Source of the DNA: Methanobacteriota archaeon
GTDB taxonomy: Archaea > Micrarchaeota > Micrarchaeia > Anstonellales > J096
DNA length: 6,783 nt
Direction of reading: 5' to 3'
NCBI GenBank assembly: GCA_003694965.1
Contig: RFJG01000074.1
Location: 1 to 6,783, forward strand
Each line of letters begins with the position of its first letter. Position 1 is the first letter of the stretch. The notes below the pieces were generated by a model. The model was not told the DNA's origin. It saw only the letters and a program-made list of their open reading frames with translations, and made no database searches. This document shows, one piece after another, positions 1 through 5,938 of this stretch. Both the position numbers and the translations under genes were made by a program.

Positions 1-425
1 TCCTCCCACATATTATCTCCAACATAGTGGAGCGTCTTTATTACTTTGCCGGCACTTGCTTTTTTTATTTCCTCGCTTGATTTTAGGGCCTTCCCTATAG
101 CTAACTCTTTACCATGTCTCTCATCAACAACGGCTACGATGCTCCCTTCATCAAAATCATCCAGCTCAACTATGCCAGGCCTCATGACATCTGCACCGCT
201 AGCTATGTATCGTATTGCTCCAACATCAACGACGACTTTGGGCAGTGCTACTATCTTTTCCATAACAGCCACTAGTGATGGAATAACTTCCCCATCTCTA
301 AGAAATGCGAGCAATTTCCCATCCACATAGAGAAGGCTTTCCTTTTTGGCTATCCTCTTCCCCTTAATCCAAGGTGCTTTTCGTTGCAATTCTTTCCTTT
401 CTTTGTTGCTTAAGAATTCCATCAT
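1..425 (-). CDS. MCTS1/Tma20-like PUA-domain RNA-binding protein (3' end cut by window edge)
   Basis: Reading the minus strand from ATG 425-423 gives 141 codons without a stop up to the window edge. Residues about 63-138 form a PUA domain, with the family signature VDVGAIRYIASGADVMRPGI, then DERHGKELAIGKAL and the closing LHYVGDNMW. A lysine-rich pre-PUA region (residues 1-62) precedes it, the layout of eukaryotic MCTS1/Tma20 and its archaeal homologues. The domain is almost complete, so only a few C-terminal residues should be missing. In eukaryotes the family binds the small ribosomal subunit and acts in tRNA release and reinitiation; the archaeal role is inferred. The ATG overlaps the methyltransferase stop codon (ATGA). 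A second in-frame ATG at 422-420 follows at once, and a GAGGT Shine-Dalgarno-like motif lies 4 nt from the first and 7 nt from the second, so either could be used. It is the last visible gene of a three-gene operon. Confidence 0.88.
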   Translation of the reverse strand, partial: MMEFLSNKERKELQRKAPWIKGKRIAKKESLLYVDGKLLAFLRDGEVIPSLVAVMEKIVALPKVVVDVGAIRYIASGADVMRPGIVELDDFDEGSIVAVVDERHGKELAIGKALKSSEEIKKASAGKVIKTLHYVGDNMWE

Positions 426-1033
426 CTCAACCTCACATAGAGGACAGGCAGGCCATAGGAGAACTCACCTTCCTTGTATTTTGTCAGTCTTTCTATGCCA
501 TTTGTTACCATCGGGCCAACAACAGCTCCCCCTTCTTTAAGAGACTTTTTCCAACTCCCCTCTATCTCAGAGAAGGCAGCGTTTACTATTATGACATCAA
601 ATAATCCCTCATCGACGCTCTTCCCATCTCCTAGGACAAGTCTTATGTTGCCCAACTTACTCTCTTTTCTAGCTTTCCTTATCTTATCCTTAGCATAGTT
701 ATGTGCATCCTCATCTATCTCATAGGAGACAACCTCTCCACTACCTATACATAGGCTTATGAGTGCTGTGCTGTAGCCGCTCCCAGTCCCGATTTCAAGA
801 ACTCTCATACCTTCTCGTAGCTCTGCCATCTCTAATGTCTCCGCTATTACAGAAGGTGCCGATATAGTTACGCCTTCTTTTATTGGGATAGCAATGTCCG
901 CGTATGCATAATCAACATAGCCTTCTGGCACAAACAGCTTTCTATCAATTTTTAGGAAGGCGCTCTCTACGCTATCACTCCTTATGAACCCGCTATGTTT
1001 TAGATAGGAGACAAGCTCTTGCGTGTTCCTCAT
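422..1033 (-). CDS. PCMT-family (protein-L-isoaspartate O-methyltransferase-like) SAM methyltransferase, divergent
   Basis: 203 residues, the usual PCMT length. The SAM-binding Rossmann motifs are clear: VLEIGTGSGY at 78-87, the acidic ribose-binding E105 in VVSYEID, GDG at 135-137, FDVIIVNAAF at 145-154, and LKEGGAVVGPM at 165-175. The N-terminal RKLFVPEGYVDYAYAD and GVTISAP regions also match PCMT, whose known job is methylating isoaspartyl residues so that damaged proteins can be repaired. The conserved substrate-side TISAPH motif reads TISAPS here (S61 in place of His), and the C-terminal Phe-Val-Pro stretch is replaced by VLYVRL. A changed substrate is therefore possible. The start overlaps the stop of the upstream acetyltransferase gene (ATGA), with GAGGA about 9 nt before it. 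A tRNA m1A58 methyltransferase (TrmI) is less likely because the PCMT substrate motif is present. The family is secure, the exact substrate is not. Confidence 0.88.
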   Translation of the reverse strand: MRNTQELVSYLKHSGFIRSDSVESAFLKIDRKLFVPEGYVDYAYADIAIPIKEGVTISAPSVIAETLEMAELREGMRVLEIGTGSGYSTALISLCIGSGEVVSYEIDEDAHNYAKDKIRKARKESKLGNIRLVLGDGKSVDEGLFDVIIVNAAFSEIEGSWKKSLKEGGAVVGPMVTNGIERLTKYKEGEFSYGLPVLYVRLR

Positions 1034-2157
1034 TTCTTCTTGTCTTCCTCTTCAAAGACGATGACATCTCCCATGGAGACCATATCTTCTACTTCTTCAG
1101 CGAATTTCACTCCTTTCTTCTCTGCCATCTCCTTTGATTTCCTATCCCTGTAGAGTTTGTTGAGTTCTTCCCTTATCTCTTTTAGCTTCTCCTCAACTTC
1201 CTCTATCTCCTCTTCCAAGCCTTTTATGTCCTCTTCTATGTATTTCTTCCTTCTCTTGGCCTTTATCATGGGCCTCCATTTTGCTAGCTTCTTCTCTATC
1301 GCCATTATCTTCTTAACGAGGTCCTTCTCTGTTTTTGATGTTAATGCAGTTGTTTGTACCTTGAATTCAAGGCCCTTGAGCATTCTCTGTAGCCTCTGCA
1401 CTTCTCTCTCGTCGTAGTTCTCTATGAGCCTGCTGACCGCTTCCAACTCTATCTTCTTGTACTTGAGCTTCTTAGTGGCAGCCCTAACCCTGTCTATGAG
1501 AGCCTTTTTCTTCTCTTGCAGTTCATTTATTCTGCTGTTGTCTTCTACCATTGTAATCACATTATGAGCAGATTTTGTCTTTCTATTCCTTAACAAAGTT
1601 TTTAAATCAATACCTTTGGACAGTTCTATTGAGAATGTTGTGAAGTTCTCCGTACTCTCTATTTCTGAGAAGCCACAAGCCCTGTAAAAGGATATGCCTT
1701 TTTTGTTTCCTTTCCTACAATAAGCTATTAAGCCGTTTAGGCCATCTTTCTCTCCTACCTTTCCAAGAGTTCCCAACATCTTCCTGCCTATGCCCCTCCT
1801 CCTATGGCTTTTTTTGACAGCGATGAACAGTTCTCCATAACTTGCTCCCTTTTCTACTCTTTTTCCTGCCCTTGTTCCATTTCTTAGTTTACCTAGTTTA
1901 TTATGGGCACTTGGCGCGTTATCTATGAATTTCATAAAGCCCGCATGACCAACAACGCAACCACCATCAATTGCGAGGACATTCTTGCACATTCCTGCCT
2001 TCTCTGTCATACTCAAGCTGAGTAGCCAAGCAACCCCTCCATCAACATCCTTTATCTCGATCTCCCCTTCTTGTACAAGCTCTCTTATGAACTCGCTAGT
2101 TGCATCAAGCCTTCCGTCAAGGCTCTCCTCAATTACTATACTGTCTTGGCCATCCAT
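1030..2157 (-). CDS. GNAT-family acetyltransferase fused to a COG1340-like coiled-coil domain
   Basis: 375 residues in two parts. Residues about 1-180 are a GNAT acetyltransferase. ELFIAV leads into the acetyl-CoA loop SHRRRGIGRKML (R119-x-x-G122-x-G124), followed by NKKGISFYRACGFSEIE (151-167), the usual motif B. Residues about 205-345 are almost continuous coiled coil rich in Lys and Glu, with a central TTALTSKTEKDLVKKIMAIE that resembles archaeal COG1340-type coiled-coil proteins (recalled from memory, not searched). The tail (350-375) is acidic and then ends in lysines. The acetylation target is unknown; the coiled coil probably mediates oligomerisation or docking. It is the first gene of a minus-strand operon. 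ATG 2157-2155 is preceded by GAGGTG at 2173-2168, and a TTTAAA box lies further upstream. No stop codon separates the halves, but Met203 sits exactly where a free coiled-coil protein would start. Confidence 0.85.
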   Translation of the reverse strand: MDGQDSIVIEESLDGRLDATSEFIRELVQEGEIEIKDVDGGVAWLLSLSMTEKAGMCKNVLAIDGGCVVGHAGFMKFIDNAPSAHNKLGKLRNGTRAGKRVEKGASYGELFIAVKKSHRRRGIGRKMLGTLGKVGEKDGLNGLIAYCRKGNKKGISFYRACGFSEIESTENFTTFSIELSKGIDLKTLLRNRKTKSAHNVITMVEDNSRINELQEKKKALIDRVRAATKKLKYKKIELEAVSRLIENYDEREVQRLQRMLKGLEFKVQTTALTSKTEKDLVKKIMAIEKKLAKWRPMIKAKRRKKYIEEDIKGLEEEIEEVEEKLKEIREELNKLYRDRKSKEMAEKKGVKFAEEVEDMVSMGDVIVFEEEDKKK

Positions 2158-2217
2158 AATTCAACAGCACCTCTATTATATGAACGGTTTAAAATATCTA
2201 ACCTACATAACAATGAT
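2158..2217. promoter_or_regulatory. Divergent promoter between the GNAT operon and the primase operon
   Basis: The 60-nt spacer contains the self-complementary box TTTAAA (2188-2193), extended on the plus strand to TTTAAAATAT. Its centre is about 27 nt from the GTG proposed to start priL (2218) and about 33 nt from the ATG of the acetyltransferase gene (2157). One TATA-like box could thus serve both directions. A second AT-rich box, TATAAT on the minus strand (2181-2176), and a GAGGTG ribosome-binding motif (2173-2168) also lie before the acetyltransferase gene. The elements are seen in the sequence; their promoter role is inferred from archaeal TATA spacing. Confidence 0.55.
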
Positions 2218-3114
2218 GTGCATTTTGGGGAGCTTCTTTTCAAGTATTTGCCATCGCGTGGAGCGGGTTATGTGCCAGAGGACTTCTATGAGGAGGCATA
2301 CGCAAGATTGGCAAGGGCAGTCAAGGATGGCGATATAAGCATCTCTATTATTGATGAGAGCGATGTTGAGAAAGCAGCTATGCTCTTTGTTGCAGAGAGG
2401 ACGATATTGGCTAGCGCTTCCAACCCCTATCTTACAAGGAGAGTTGCCATAGCCTATGCCAAGGCAATGCACTATATGCTCAAAGAGCAGGAGTTAGAAG
2501 AAACTGCGAGGTTCCTTGGCATAGATTTTTCCAAAGGCAATGATAGTAGCAACTCAGTCTACTTAATGCACGTCTCAACATACTTGAAATTCATGCCAAA
2601 ATCCCAGGATTACAAGCTCTTTTATGTTGGCTTGTCAGACGGTTATGTTGAGCTTCCAAAGAAGAAGTTTTTTAGGCTTGTTGAGGAGGCCATAAAATCT
2701 AAATTAGAAGTCCAACCGAGGACAGATGACAAGAGAGCCACTTACTACGCAAATATGCTAAAAGAGCATATCCCAAAACCCAAGGTTACAATAACGGGCG
2801 AGAAACCTCCTTGCATACGCTCTCTATTAGATGATATGGCAAGGCACGAGAACTTGAGCCACTACGCAAGGTGGACGCTTGGCGTCTATCTCATCAAGAG
2901 TGGGATGCCCTTGGAGAATATAGTTAAGCTGTATAGTAATCTGCCGGATTTTGACCCCAAGATAACTACATACCAACTCAAGCACATAATGGAAAAGGGC
3001 TATAGCGTCCCGAGTTGCGAGAAGATGCAAGTATATGGTCTTAGAAAACCCGACTGTCCGTGCTTAAAGGACCCGAGGCTCAAGAGCCCGGCATTTTACA
3101 AGGGGAAAAAATGA
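2218..3114 (+). CDS. priL: DNA primase large subunit PriL
   Basis: 298 residues from GTG 2218. PriL binds PriS and supports initiation of RNA primers at replication forks. The N-terminus, HFGELLFKYLPSRG, aligns with the usual start of archaeal PriL (a Lys-Tyr-Pro-Phe-like motif). The C-terminal Fe-S domain is clear: PPCIRSLL (C199), then HYARWTLGVYLIKSGM, LPDFDPKITTYQLKHI and SVPSCEKMQVYGL (C267), then PDCPC (C280, C282) and SPAFY. Four cysteines are present, but the expected YGLC cysteine is R275 and the last two are packed as CPC, unlike the usual wider spacing. An ATG at 2071 is in frame, but it would run 87 nt into the opposing acetyltransferase gene and ahead of the TATA-like box, and it adds residues unlike PriL. 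GTG 2218 lies about 27 nt after that box, so the transcript is probably leaderless. The gene overlaps priS by ATGA. Confidence 0.9.
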   Translation: MHFGELLFKYLPSRGAGYVPEDFYEEAYARLARAVKDGDISISIIDESDVEKAAMLFVAERTILASASNPYLTRRVAIAYAKAMHYMLKEQELEETARFLGIDFSKGNDSSNSVYLMHVSTYLKFMPKSQDYKLFYVGLSDGYVELPKKKFFRLVEEAIKSKLEVQPRTDDKRATYYANMLKEHIPKPKVTITGEKPPCIRSLLDDMARHENLSHYARWTLGVYLIKSGMPLENIVKLYSNLPDFDPKITTYQLKHIMEKGYSVPSCEKMQVYGLRKPDCPCLKDPRLKSPAFYKGKK

Positions 3115-4136
3115 TAGCGCAGCTTTTTTCCCAATACTATGAGAGGGCCAAGTTTCCCATACTTTCTATAGAGCAGAGGGAATTCGGAGCTGGTTGGAGG
3201 AGCAAGATAGACAAGAGGCACATGTCTTTCTTTACTGAGGCAGAGTTTAGGCACTTCCTTGTTGAGGAGAGCCCTCTTTATGTAAGCCATTCAACAGCAT
3301 ACTACGAGAAGCCCTCAGCTCCGATGGGAGAGAAGGGGTGGAAAGGAGCGGACCTTGTCTTTGATATGGATGGAGATGTTACCTCTGAAGCGAGCCTCAA
3401 ACCAGTCTTAGACAATACGATAGAGTTGAGGGACCTTCTTAGGAGCGACCTCGGCATAAAAAAGATGCTGTTCGTTTTCTCTGGGAACAGAGGGTTCCAC
3501 ATCCACGTTAGAGATGAGGAGTTCCGCTCCCTTGATGGCGATGCAAGGAAAGCCATAGTTGAGTATGTATTAGGTAAAGGTTTCGATTACAGGCTTTTGT
3601 TCAACAAGGGCAGTTCTTCTCTCATAGAAGGGCCGAAGCCAACAGATAGGGGCTACAGGGGGAGATTTGCTAGGAAGGCCATAGAGATGGTAAAGGACAA
3701 CCCCTCCTCCATATACAAGGGCTTAAATGGAGAGGCGGGCCAACATTTCATAAGCGGCATAATGGAAGGAGTGTGGAGTAGGATAAAAGCAAAGGAACCC
3801 ATAGAGAGGTTCTCAGCCATTGCCAAGGCATTGGAGATAACATCGATAGCTGCTGACGGTGCAGTAACATATGATGTTAAGAAGCTCATAAGAGTTCCTA
3901 ACAGCCTCCACGGGAGCACTGGCCTAAGAGTTCTCCCTATGAAAAACCTGGAGGATTTCTCAGTTAGCAAGGCACTGGCATTTTCAGAAGACAAGGTTAA
4001 GGTCAGGTTTACCACTACTTTCTCCTATGAGACGCTATTGGGCAAGTTGGCCGGCAAAGAGGGGGAATCCCAAAATCTACCTCTCTATGTTGCTGTTTTC
4101 TTGGCTTGTCAAGGGAAGGCTAAGATTGAGCCTTAG
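3111..4136 (+). CDS. priS: DNA primase small catalytic subunit PriS
   Basis: 341 residues from ATG 3111, which overlaps the priL stop codon (ATGA), with AGGGG 6 nt upstream. PriS is the archaeal/eukaryotic-type primase polymerase that makes the primer. Catalytic features are present: the D85-M-D87 pair in ADLVFDMDGD, the nucleotide-binding SGNRGFHIHV (124-133), and LIRVPNSLHGSTGL (259-272). Counting back from that last motif against human PRIM1, where D306 is the third metal ligand, points to D249 in AADGAVTYD. The zinc-binding Cys/His knuckle usually placed between the DxD and SGxRGxH motifs of archaeal PriS is missing, and the only cysteine in the protein is C333 near the C-terminus. An upstream in-frame ATG (3060) would lie inside priL and adds a non-PriS extension. 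The priL-then-priS order, with coupled starts, favours equal production of the two subunits. Confidence 0.93.
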   Translation: MIAQLFSQYYERAKFPILSIEQREFGAGWRSKIDKRHMSFFTEAEFRHFLVEESPLYVSHSTAYYEKPSAPMGEKGWKGADLVFDMDGDVTSEASLKPVLDNTIELRDLLRSDLGIKKMLFVFSGNRGFHIHVRDEEFRSLDGDARKAIVEYVLGKGFDYRLLFNKGSSSLIEGPKPTDRGYRGRFARKAIEMVKDNPSSIYKGLNGEAGQHFISGIMEGVWSRIKAKEPIERFSAIAKALEITSIAADGAVTYDVKKLIRVPNSLHGSTGLRVLPMKNLEDFSVSKALAFSEDKVKVRFTTTFSYETLLGKLAGKEGESQNLPLYVAVFLACQGKAKIEP

Positions 4137-4138
4137 CT

Positions 4139-4194
4139 AAACAAAAATAAGAAAGGGGTAAAAGAGAAGGAAGAGGAGCTTTACTCCTTCTTCT
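4139..4194 (-). terminator. Possible hairpin plus T-rich terminator of the 125-residue protein gene
   Basis: On the minus strand the 3' end of the gene can fold. GGAG (4187-4184) pairs with CTCC (4178-4175), and the stem extends to about nine pairs with one bulge. The TAA stop codon lies within the small loop. The minus strand then becomes pyrimidine-rich and ends in TTATTTTTGTTT (about 4150-4139), the kind of T tract at which archaeal RNA polymerase stops. It occupies the convergent gap shared with the 3' end of priS, which has no comparable T tract of its own on the plus strand. The structure is seen by eye; termination is inferred. Confidence 0.4.
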
Positions 4195-4558
4195 GTTGCA
4201 CACTTAGTCTCGGTGGGACAAGTGGAGGCCTGTAACTTAGAACTCTGGCCACGAGAGTGCCGTGCACAGAGCCCAAGTAATTTATGAGGTTGACGAGCCT
4301 TTCTGTGTCTTCCTTTGAGAGCTTCTTGTCTTTTTTCCAACTTTCCAGTGTTTCCTTTGGCTCATCCCTGCCAATTATCGTTCCCCTTATCTTTATTGAA
4401 CCTGCTTCTCCGTAATCAACAGTGTATTCATAGTCATATTCGACATTGCCGTCCTTTTCCTTGACATCCACTATTTTCATACCTATGTTCATTCCAGTGT
4501 TTGCTTCCCTATTCTTTATCTCTGCCTCTATGGCGTTTACTCTATCTCCAACTATCAT
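4181..4558 (-). CDS. Conserved-looking small archaeal protein of unknown function
   Basis: 125 residues, not assigned to a named family. The first half looks like beta strands: GMNIGMKIVDVKEK, VEYDYEYTVDYG and SIKIRGTIIG, with charged turns between. The second half looks helical, with ETLESWKKDKKL (W74) followed by SKEDTERLVNLINYLGSV and TLVARVLSY. The protein ends in a proline-rich stretch, PPLVPPRL, and a charged tail. There are no cysteines, no signal peptide and no membrane segment. The strand-then-helix layout, with a Trp-Lys linker and PP..PP ending, recalls small uncharacterised archaeal proteins, but I cannot name the family. It is a single-gene unit facing away from the 423-residue gene and converging on priS. 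A GAGGTG ribosome-binding motif (4570-4565) lies 6 nt before the ATG, and a TTTAAA box (4601-4596) lies at the right distance for a short leader, so the start is well supported. Confidence 0.82.
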   Translation of the reverse strand: MIVGDRVNAIEAEIKNREANTGMNIGMKIVDVKEKDGNVEYDYEYTVDYGEAGSIKIRGTIIGRDEPKETLESWKKDKKLSKEDTERLVNLINYLGSVHGTLVARVLSYRPPLVPPRLSVQQKKE

Positions 4559-4666
4559 CTAAAACACCTCTTCCTTGTTTGTTGGTGCAATCTATTTTAA
4601 ACCTTACTCTATGTGGTTTTTTCCTGTATAACATGTTTTTAACACTTTCTCCTCATAACTTACATA
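4559..4666. promoter_or_regulatory. Divergent promoter region with two separate TATA-like boxes
   Basis: This is the longest gene-free stretch (108 nt). Towards the minus strand, GGTTTAAAATAG (TTTAAA at 4601-4596) would start a transcript near 4572, just ahead of the GAGGTG ribosome-binding motif at 4570-4565. Towards the plus strand, TTTTTAA (4636-4642) is centred about 27 nt before ATG 4667, and no ribosome-binding motif is seen, so a leaderless transcript is likely. A TATA-like TGTATAAC (4626-4633) is an alternative plus-strand element. One gene would thus use a short Shine-Dalgarno leader and its neighbour none. Confidence 0.5.
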
Positions 4667-5938
4667 ATGGATAAGGTTAAGCTTTTAGAAAAGATAAGAA
4701 ATGAAAGGATGGCTGCCAGGAAGGATGTTTTTGCAAAGGCCAGAAATAAGCAGCTATCTCGCATGAGGGCCAGCGGCAAACTCATAATGGGGAAAGATGA
4801 GGAAGGTAAGAAAGTTGAGACCTTGCCAACACACGAGCTTAGGATTTTCGTTAATATGTGGTGGACGAGGATATTGTTCACGAGGGATAACAAGGCAGAG
4901 GCATTACAGTATGGACACAAGGAGATAGAGGAGAGTTATTTTGCGAGGATGTTCAAGAGGAGGGTTGATATAATAACACATGTAATAAGAGGGGTGAGAG
5001 CATTAAGACACATAAGGGAAAACTACGAGAAGGAGCTAGATGATATTGATAAGAGGTTACTCCCGCTTGAGGAGCTCAACATAAATGTCGTGGAGAATGC
5101 TGACTTAAGGACTATAAGGAGGGCAATAGCAAACTTAGAAGCTCTTAGGGATTCCATGAGGAAAAAGAGCAGTATTGTCTATGGGGCCATAACGAGTTCG
5201 CGGATAACAGATGTCATAAGGCTATTGAAGAAAGCAGAAGAGGACCCTAAGAGAAGGCAGTTCCTATGCAATGCCGCGGGAGCTTCGTTTTGGGCTGTAA
5301 ATAGGAGACTCTGTTCTTGGAGAGAGAAGAACATAGCGGGGATCTACTACTATGATGTGGCAAGGGAGAACTCTCTTAGGCAATATAGAGATGTGTGGCT
5401 CCTAGCACAATTTGGGAGATATGCTGAAAAAACAGAGGAGTTCTTCGTCTATTATGAGGCTGAGAGGGTAAAAATAGCAGCCCTTGATTTAATAGAGAAG
5501 GCATTGGAAGCTAGGGACTACTCCCTTGCTATGCGTTATATCTCTGATTTTGAGCCCGGTTTCACGGATTCCGCAACTCCATTTTACAAAGAAGGGGTAG
5601 TCCTTGTGCGCTCATACAAGGACATAGCAAAGGATGAGAAGACAATACCTCTAATAACACACTATAGGGCAATAGGTCGTGCATTGAAACCTGAGAGAGA
5701 AGGAGGCAGGCCAAGATGGAAAGAGGCTATGAAGGCTCTTGAGTTTGCGAGGATGTTTGTGATGGCCAACAAGCCAGATTTCATAGAGGAGGAGCTAAGC
5801 AAGGCCGGGGAGCCTTACATTGAGGAGCTACTCCCTTTGTTGGCAGAGGCTAATAAAGAGTTCTTTGATAAGAAGTTCAATTTGGCGAAGAAGGCATACA
5901 AAAAACTCTTTACGCGGGCTAAGGAAGTCCTTCCTTAG
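4667..5938 (+). CDS. 423-residue probably all-helical protein of unknown function
   Basis: I do not recognise this protein. It is 423 residues, basic at the N-terminus (residues 1-50 carry many Lys/Arg), and mostly predicted helix by eye. Notable stretches are ELRIFVNMWWTRILF (57-71), a charged helical segment around 98-132, FLCNAAGASFWAVNRRLCSW (199-218) containing the only two cysteines, and an aromatic-rich IAGIYYYD (223-230). The end, from WKEAMKALEFARMF through NKEFFDKKFNLAKKAYKKLF, has the amphipathic helix-pair look of TPR-like repeats, without a clear consensus. There is no signal peptide or membrane span, so it is probably cytoplasmic. Codon use (AGG/AGA Arg, ATA Ile) matches the neighbours, which argues against recent transfer. 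The ATG is placed for a leaderless transcript, about 27 nt after TTTTTAA. It is a single-gene unit whose stop codon overlaps that of dph5 on the other strand. Confidence 0.85.
   Translation: MDKVKLLEKIRNERMAARKDVFAKARNKQLSRMRASGKLIMGKDEEGKKVETLPTHELRIFVNMWWTRILFTRDNKAEALQYGHKEIEESYFARMFKRRVDIITHVIRGVRALRHIRENYEKELDDIDKRLLPLEELNINVVENADLRTIRRAIANLEALRDSMRKKSSIVYGAITSSRITDVIRLLKKAEEDPKRRQFLCNAAGASFWAVNRRLCSWREKNIAGIYYYDVARENSLRQYRDVWLLAQFGRYAEKTEEFFVYYEAERVKIAALDLIEKALEARDYSLAMRYISDFEPGFTDSATPFYKEGVVLVRSYKDIAKDEKTIPLITHYRAIGRALKPEREGGRPRWKEAMKALEFARMFVMANKPDFIEEELSKAGEPYIEELLPLLAEANKEFFDKKFNLAKKAYKKLFTRAKEVLP

Noticed and set aside
46..330. Plus-strand open frame of 94 residues opposite the PUA gene.
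   Set aside because: It is Ser/Thr-rich antisense of a clear PUA-domain gene.
2071..2217. Upstream extension of priL to ATG 2071.
   Set aside because: It overlaps the opposing acetyltransferase gene by 87 nt, precedes the promoter box, and adds residues unlike PriL N-termini.
1985..2338. Plus-strand open frame across the divergent promoter and the 5' end of priL.
   Set aside because: It overlaps two real genes in the wrong frame and has no protein-like pattern.
3060..3110. Upstream extension of priS to ATG 3060.
   Set aside because: It lies inside priL. The ATGA overlap start at 3111 gives the expected N-terminus.
3653..4015. Minus-strand open frame of 120 residues inside priS.
   Set aside because: It is antisense to conserved primase motifs, with no promoter or family resemblance.
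4660..4920. Minus-strand open frame of 86 residues with a CPYC-like start and hydrophobic stretches.
   Set aside because: It is antisense to the 5' end of the 423-residue gene. The hydrophobicity comes from reading Lys/Arg-rich codons backwards.
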